From Alloyangia pacifica (lineage in GTDB: Bacteria > Pseudomonadota > Alphaproteobacteria > Rhodobacterales > Rhodobacteraceae), in NCBI RefSeq assembly GCF_900116195.1, contig NZ_FOZW01000008.1, positions 124,001 to 188,000 of the forward strand: a stretch of 64,000 nucleotides of DNA. Reading direction: 5' to 3'. Each line of letters begins with the position of its first letter. Positions within the stretch are counted from its first letter, which is position 1. Both the position numbers and the translations under genes were made by a program. Below, one piece after another: positions 61,870 through 64,000 of this stretch. The notes under the pieces are model-generated. The model ran no database searches, was not told the DNA's origin, and was given only the letters and a program-made list of their open reading frames with translations.

Positions 61870-62807
61870 CCACCGAACCGGGCCTCCCGGACGTCTCGCT
61901 GCGGCTCCTGGAGATCTTCGCCGCGATGATGCGCTGCGCCACAACGGTGGAAGCCGCCGAGCAGCTGCGGGTCTCGCAGCCGGCGGTCTCCGCCGGGCTG
62001 CGGCAGCTGGAGACCCAGCTCGGCCTCACCCTCTTCGAACGCACCGGACGCCGCCTGCAGCCCACCGCCGAGGCGAAATCGCTCTACGAGGAGATCCGCC
62101 CGGTCTTCAGCCTGATGCGCGGCTTCTCGCAGCGTGCCCGCGACATGAAGCTCGGCATGGCCGGCCGCCTCAAGGTAATCGCCACCCCGCCGCTCGGCTA
62201 CTCGGTCGCCCCGGTCGCCCTGCGCCGCTTCCTCGATGCGCGGCCCGATGTGTCGGTCGCCTTTGACGTGCGACGGCTGGAACAGGTCAAGGATGCGGTG
62301 CAGAGCGGCCAGGCCGACATCGGCCTCGCCATCGACCACGACCGGCAGGCGGCGGTGAACGTCGACGTCCTGCAGCGCGCCCACATGGTGGCGTTGGTGC
62401 CGCGCGGCAGCCCGCTCGCCGCCAAGCCCCATCTCACCGCGCTCGACCTGCAGGCCGAGCCGCTGGTCGGTCTTGAGATGGGCTCGAACCTCGGGCAGCT
62501 GGTGCGCAAGGCCTACGAGCAGGTCGGCGCCACCTACGCCCCGCGCATCGAGGTGCGCTATTGCGCCACGGCCACGGCGCTGGCCGCGCAGCATCTCGGC
62601 GTCACCGTTGTCGATCCCTATTCCGCCACCACCCACGCCAATGACGCGCTGGTCTGCAAGCCCTTCCTGCCCGCCTGCGAGGTGAAGGCGGTGATGTACA
62701 CCCGGCGGGGCGTGCCCTACTCGGGCCTGCTGCACAGCTTCATGTCGGACCTGCGCGCCGCCTTCGCCGACAGCGACCTGCTGATTGCCGAGCCGCCGAA
62801 GGGCTGA
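61866..62807 (+). CDS. LysR-family regulator of the hydantoin operon
   Basis: The 313-residue protein has the N-terminal LysR helix-turn-helix (residues about 10-68: RCATTVEAAEQLRVSQPAVS, AGLRQLETQLGLTLFERTGR) and a two-lobed periplasmic-binding-like effector domain. ATG 61866 lies in the ATGA overlap with the racemase. It is inside the operon rather than divergent, so it is made with its presumed targets and may autoregulate. Confidence 0.9.
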   Translation: MTTEPGLPDVSLRLLEIFAAMMRCATTVEAAEQLRVSQPAVSAGLRQLETQLGLTLFERTGRRLQPTAEAKSLYEEIRPVFSLMRGFSQRARDMKLGMAGRLKVIATPPLGYSVAPVALRRFLDARPDVSVAFDVRRLEQVKDAVQSGQADIGLAIDHDRQAAVNVDVLQRAHMVALVPRGSPLAAKPHLTALDLQAEPLVGLEMGSNLGQLVRKAYEQVGATYAPRIEVRYCATATALAAQHLGVTVVDPYSATTHANDALVCKPFLPACEVKAVMYTRRGVPYSGLLHSFMSDLRAAFADSDLLIAEPPKG

Positions 62808-62834
62808 CCTCTCCATGACCGAAGGACCCAAGCC

Positions 62835-63761
62835 ATGAGCCTGCTCACCTGCGACGCCCGCGGCGTCTACGTCATCTCCGTCACCCCCTTCACCGATCAG
62901 GGCGAGATCGACTGGGACAGCCTCGACCGGGTGGTGGATTTCTACTTCGACAAAGGCGCCGACGGGCTGACAATCCTCGGCATGATGGGCGAGGCACCGA
63001 AGCTGACACAGGCCGAGAGCCGCGCCGTGGCCGAGCGGGTGATCAAGCGCGCCGGCGGCAAGCCGGTGGTGGTGGGCGTCTCGGCCCCCGGCCTCGCCGC
63101 AATTGGCGAGCTGGGCAAGGCCGTGATGGACATGGGCGCGGCGGGCTGCATGGTGACCACGCCGGGCTCGCTGAAGACCGACCCGCAGATCCACGGCTAT
63201 TTCGGTCAGGTGTCGCGGACGCTCGGGGACGGCGTGCCGATCGTGCTGCAGGACTTCCCGCTGGCCACCGGCGTGCAGATCTCCGACGAGGTGCTGGGCC
63301 GGATCATCGACGACATCCCGCAGGTGGTCATGCTCAAGCACGAGGACTGGCCGGGCCTTGCCAAGATCAGCAAGCTGCGCCGTGCCGAGGCCGAAGGCCG
63401 CCGCCGGATCTCGATCCTCTGCGGCAATGGCGGGGTGTTCCTGCCCGAAGAGATGGCACGCGGCGCGGATGGTGCGATGACGGGTTTCGGCTTTCCCGAA
63501 ATGCTGGCAGACGTGGTGCGGCTGGCCGGCGACGGCGACATGGACCGGGCGCAGGACATCTTCGATGCCTACCTGCCGCTGGTGCGCTACGAGCAGCAGC
63601 CGGGCGCCGGGCTGGCGGTGCGCAAATACGTGCTGGCCAAGCGCGGGGCAATCGGCTCGGCGGCGCTGCGCGCGCCGGGCGCGGGACTCACCCCCGAGGC
63701 CATCGCCGAGGTCGAGCGCCTGCTCGCCCGGCAGGAGAAACGACTGAAGGAGCTGAACTGA
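62835..63761 (+). CDS. DHDPS/NAL-family aldolase-like lyase
   Basis: A 308-residue TIM-barrel protein of the dihydrodipicolinate synthase family. The Schiff-base Lys168 is in VVMLKHEDWPG. The family YNxPxxTG motif reads QDFPLATG, so the proton-shuttle Tyr of DapA is missing; it is not a lysine-pathway enzyme and probably cleaves or dehydrates another 2-oxo acid. It follows LysR by 27 bases and shares one base with the next gene (TGATG), so it belongs to the operon. Confidence 0.86.
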   Translation: MSLLTCDARGVYVISVTPFTDQGEIDWDSLDRVVDFYFDKGADGLTILGMMGEAPKLTQAESRAVAERVIKRAGGKPVVVGVSAPGLAAIGELGKAVMDMGAAGCMVTTPGSLKTDPQIHGYFGQVSRTLGDGVPIVLQDFPLATGVQISDEVLGRIIDDIPQVVMLKHEDWPGLAKISKLRRAEAEGRRRISILCGNGGVFLPEEMARGADGAMTGFGFPEMLADVVRLAGDGDMDRAQDIFDAYLPLVRYEQQPGAGLAVRKYVLAKRGAIGSAALRAPGAGLTPEAIAEVERLLARQEKRLKELN

Positions 63762-64000
63762 TGGATCTGGGACTGAAGGGCAAGACGGCGCTGGTGCTCG
63801 GCGCGAGCCGCGGCCTCGGCGCGGCAAGCGCCACGCTGCTGGCCGCCGAGGGCGCGCATGTGATCGCCGCCTCGCGCAGCGGTGACGCCCCGGCGGAGGG
63901 CATGGAGGGGCTGAAGCTCGACCTCTCGGATGCGGCCAGCGTCGCGGCGCTGATCGAACGGCTCGCCGAGCAGCCGGTCGACATCCTCGTCAACAACTGC
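63761..64000 (+). CDS. Short-chain dehydrogenase/reductase (3' end outside window)
   Basis: Eighty codons are visible, starting at ATG 63761. The cofactor motif TALVLGASRGLGAA (TGxxxGxG type, with Gly-Ala-Ser) and DILVNN (NNAG region) identify a classical SDR. It is cut by the end of the window before the catalytic Tyr-x-x-x-Lys. Last visible gene of the hydantoin operon; substrate unknown. Confidence 0.85.
   Translation, partial: MDLGLKGKTALVLGASRGLGAASATLLAAEGAHVIAASRSGDAPAEGMEGLKLDLSDAASVAALIERLAEQPVDILVNNC

Noticed and set aside
1-64000. CRISPR arrays, tRNA or rRNA genes, prophage modules, intact insertion sequences
   Set aside because: None was seen on reading; no tandem spaced repeats, cloverleaf-like sequence, integrase or transposase gene could be supported.

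Overview
The window is a GC-rich stretch of chromosome (or chromid) most consistent with an alphaproteobacterium of the Rhodobacteraceae (Roseobacter/Salipiger-like). This is inferred from gene content: a nap cluster with napGH and napC, TAXI-type and polar-amino-acid transporters in quantity, BioMNY, a short HvrA-like H-NS protein, a CtrA-like site at a flagellin gene, and near-universal GC-ending codons. No rRNA, tRNA, CRISPR array or intact insertion sequence was seen. Both ends cut genes: napA at the left, a short-chain dehydrogenase at the right.

Layout. 1-5662: periplasmic nitrate reductase operon napA-G-H-B-C plus a small hydrophobic protein. 5702-11915: an amino-acid/2-oxo-acid module (aminotransferase and BetI-like TetR regulator, divergent from a polar amino acid ABC transporter, then a GhrA-type 2-hydroxyacid dehydrogenase); a matching palindrome in front of the transporter and in front of the dehydrogenase suggests one regulon. 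12241-17938: TonB siderophore receptor with its binding protein, a frameshifted Crp-type gene and a secreted tannase/feruloyl-esterase-family enzyme. 17939-20255: gene-poor, partly decayed DNA around an H-NS-like gene. 20256-24928: an endonuclease/exonuclease/phosphatase-fold protein and an arsenic cluster (MFS, arsH, acr3, divergent arsR). 25457-28331: small protein, flagellin, LysM protein, CYTH protein. 28522-30713: a surface-lipoprotein candidate with a Slam-type exporter. 30746-34298: a TetR domain fused to an esterase-like domain that lacks its catalytic serine, and a POT peptide transporter. 34555-41219: GH51 arabinofuranosidase with a complete sugar ABC transporter and a GntR regulator. 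41328-46699: small SH3 protein, biotin transporter bioMNY, nitroreductase, an atypical thiolase and a short acyl-adenylate ligase. 46861-54825: UvrD-type helicase, sulfatase-family hydrolase with MarR regulator, divergent from a TAXI TRAP transporter. 54850-64000: VOC protein, then a hydantoin/carbamoyl-D-amino-acid operon (ABC transporter, D-carbamoylase, hydantoinase, racemase, LysR, DapA-like aldolase, dehydrogenase).

The common theme is many self-contained uptake-plus-catabolism modules, each with its own local regulator. The most unusual items are the TetR/pseudo-esterase fusion, the Slam/TbpB-like pair, the thiolase without its second catalytic cysteine beside the biotin transporter, and several palindromes that tie regulators to targets. 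All functional calls are from reading sequence motifs; no database search was run.
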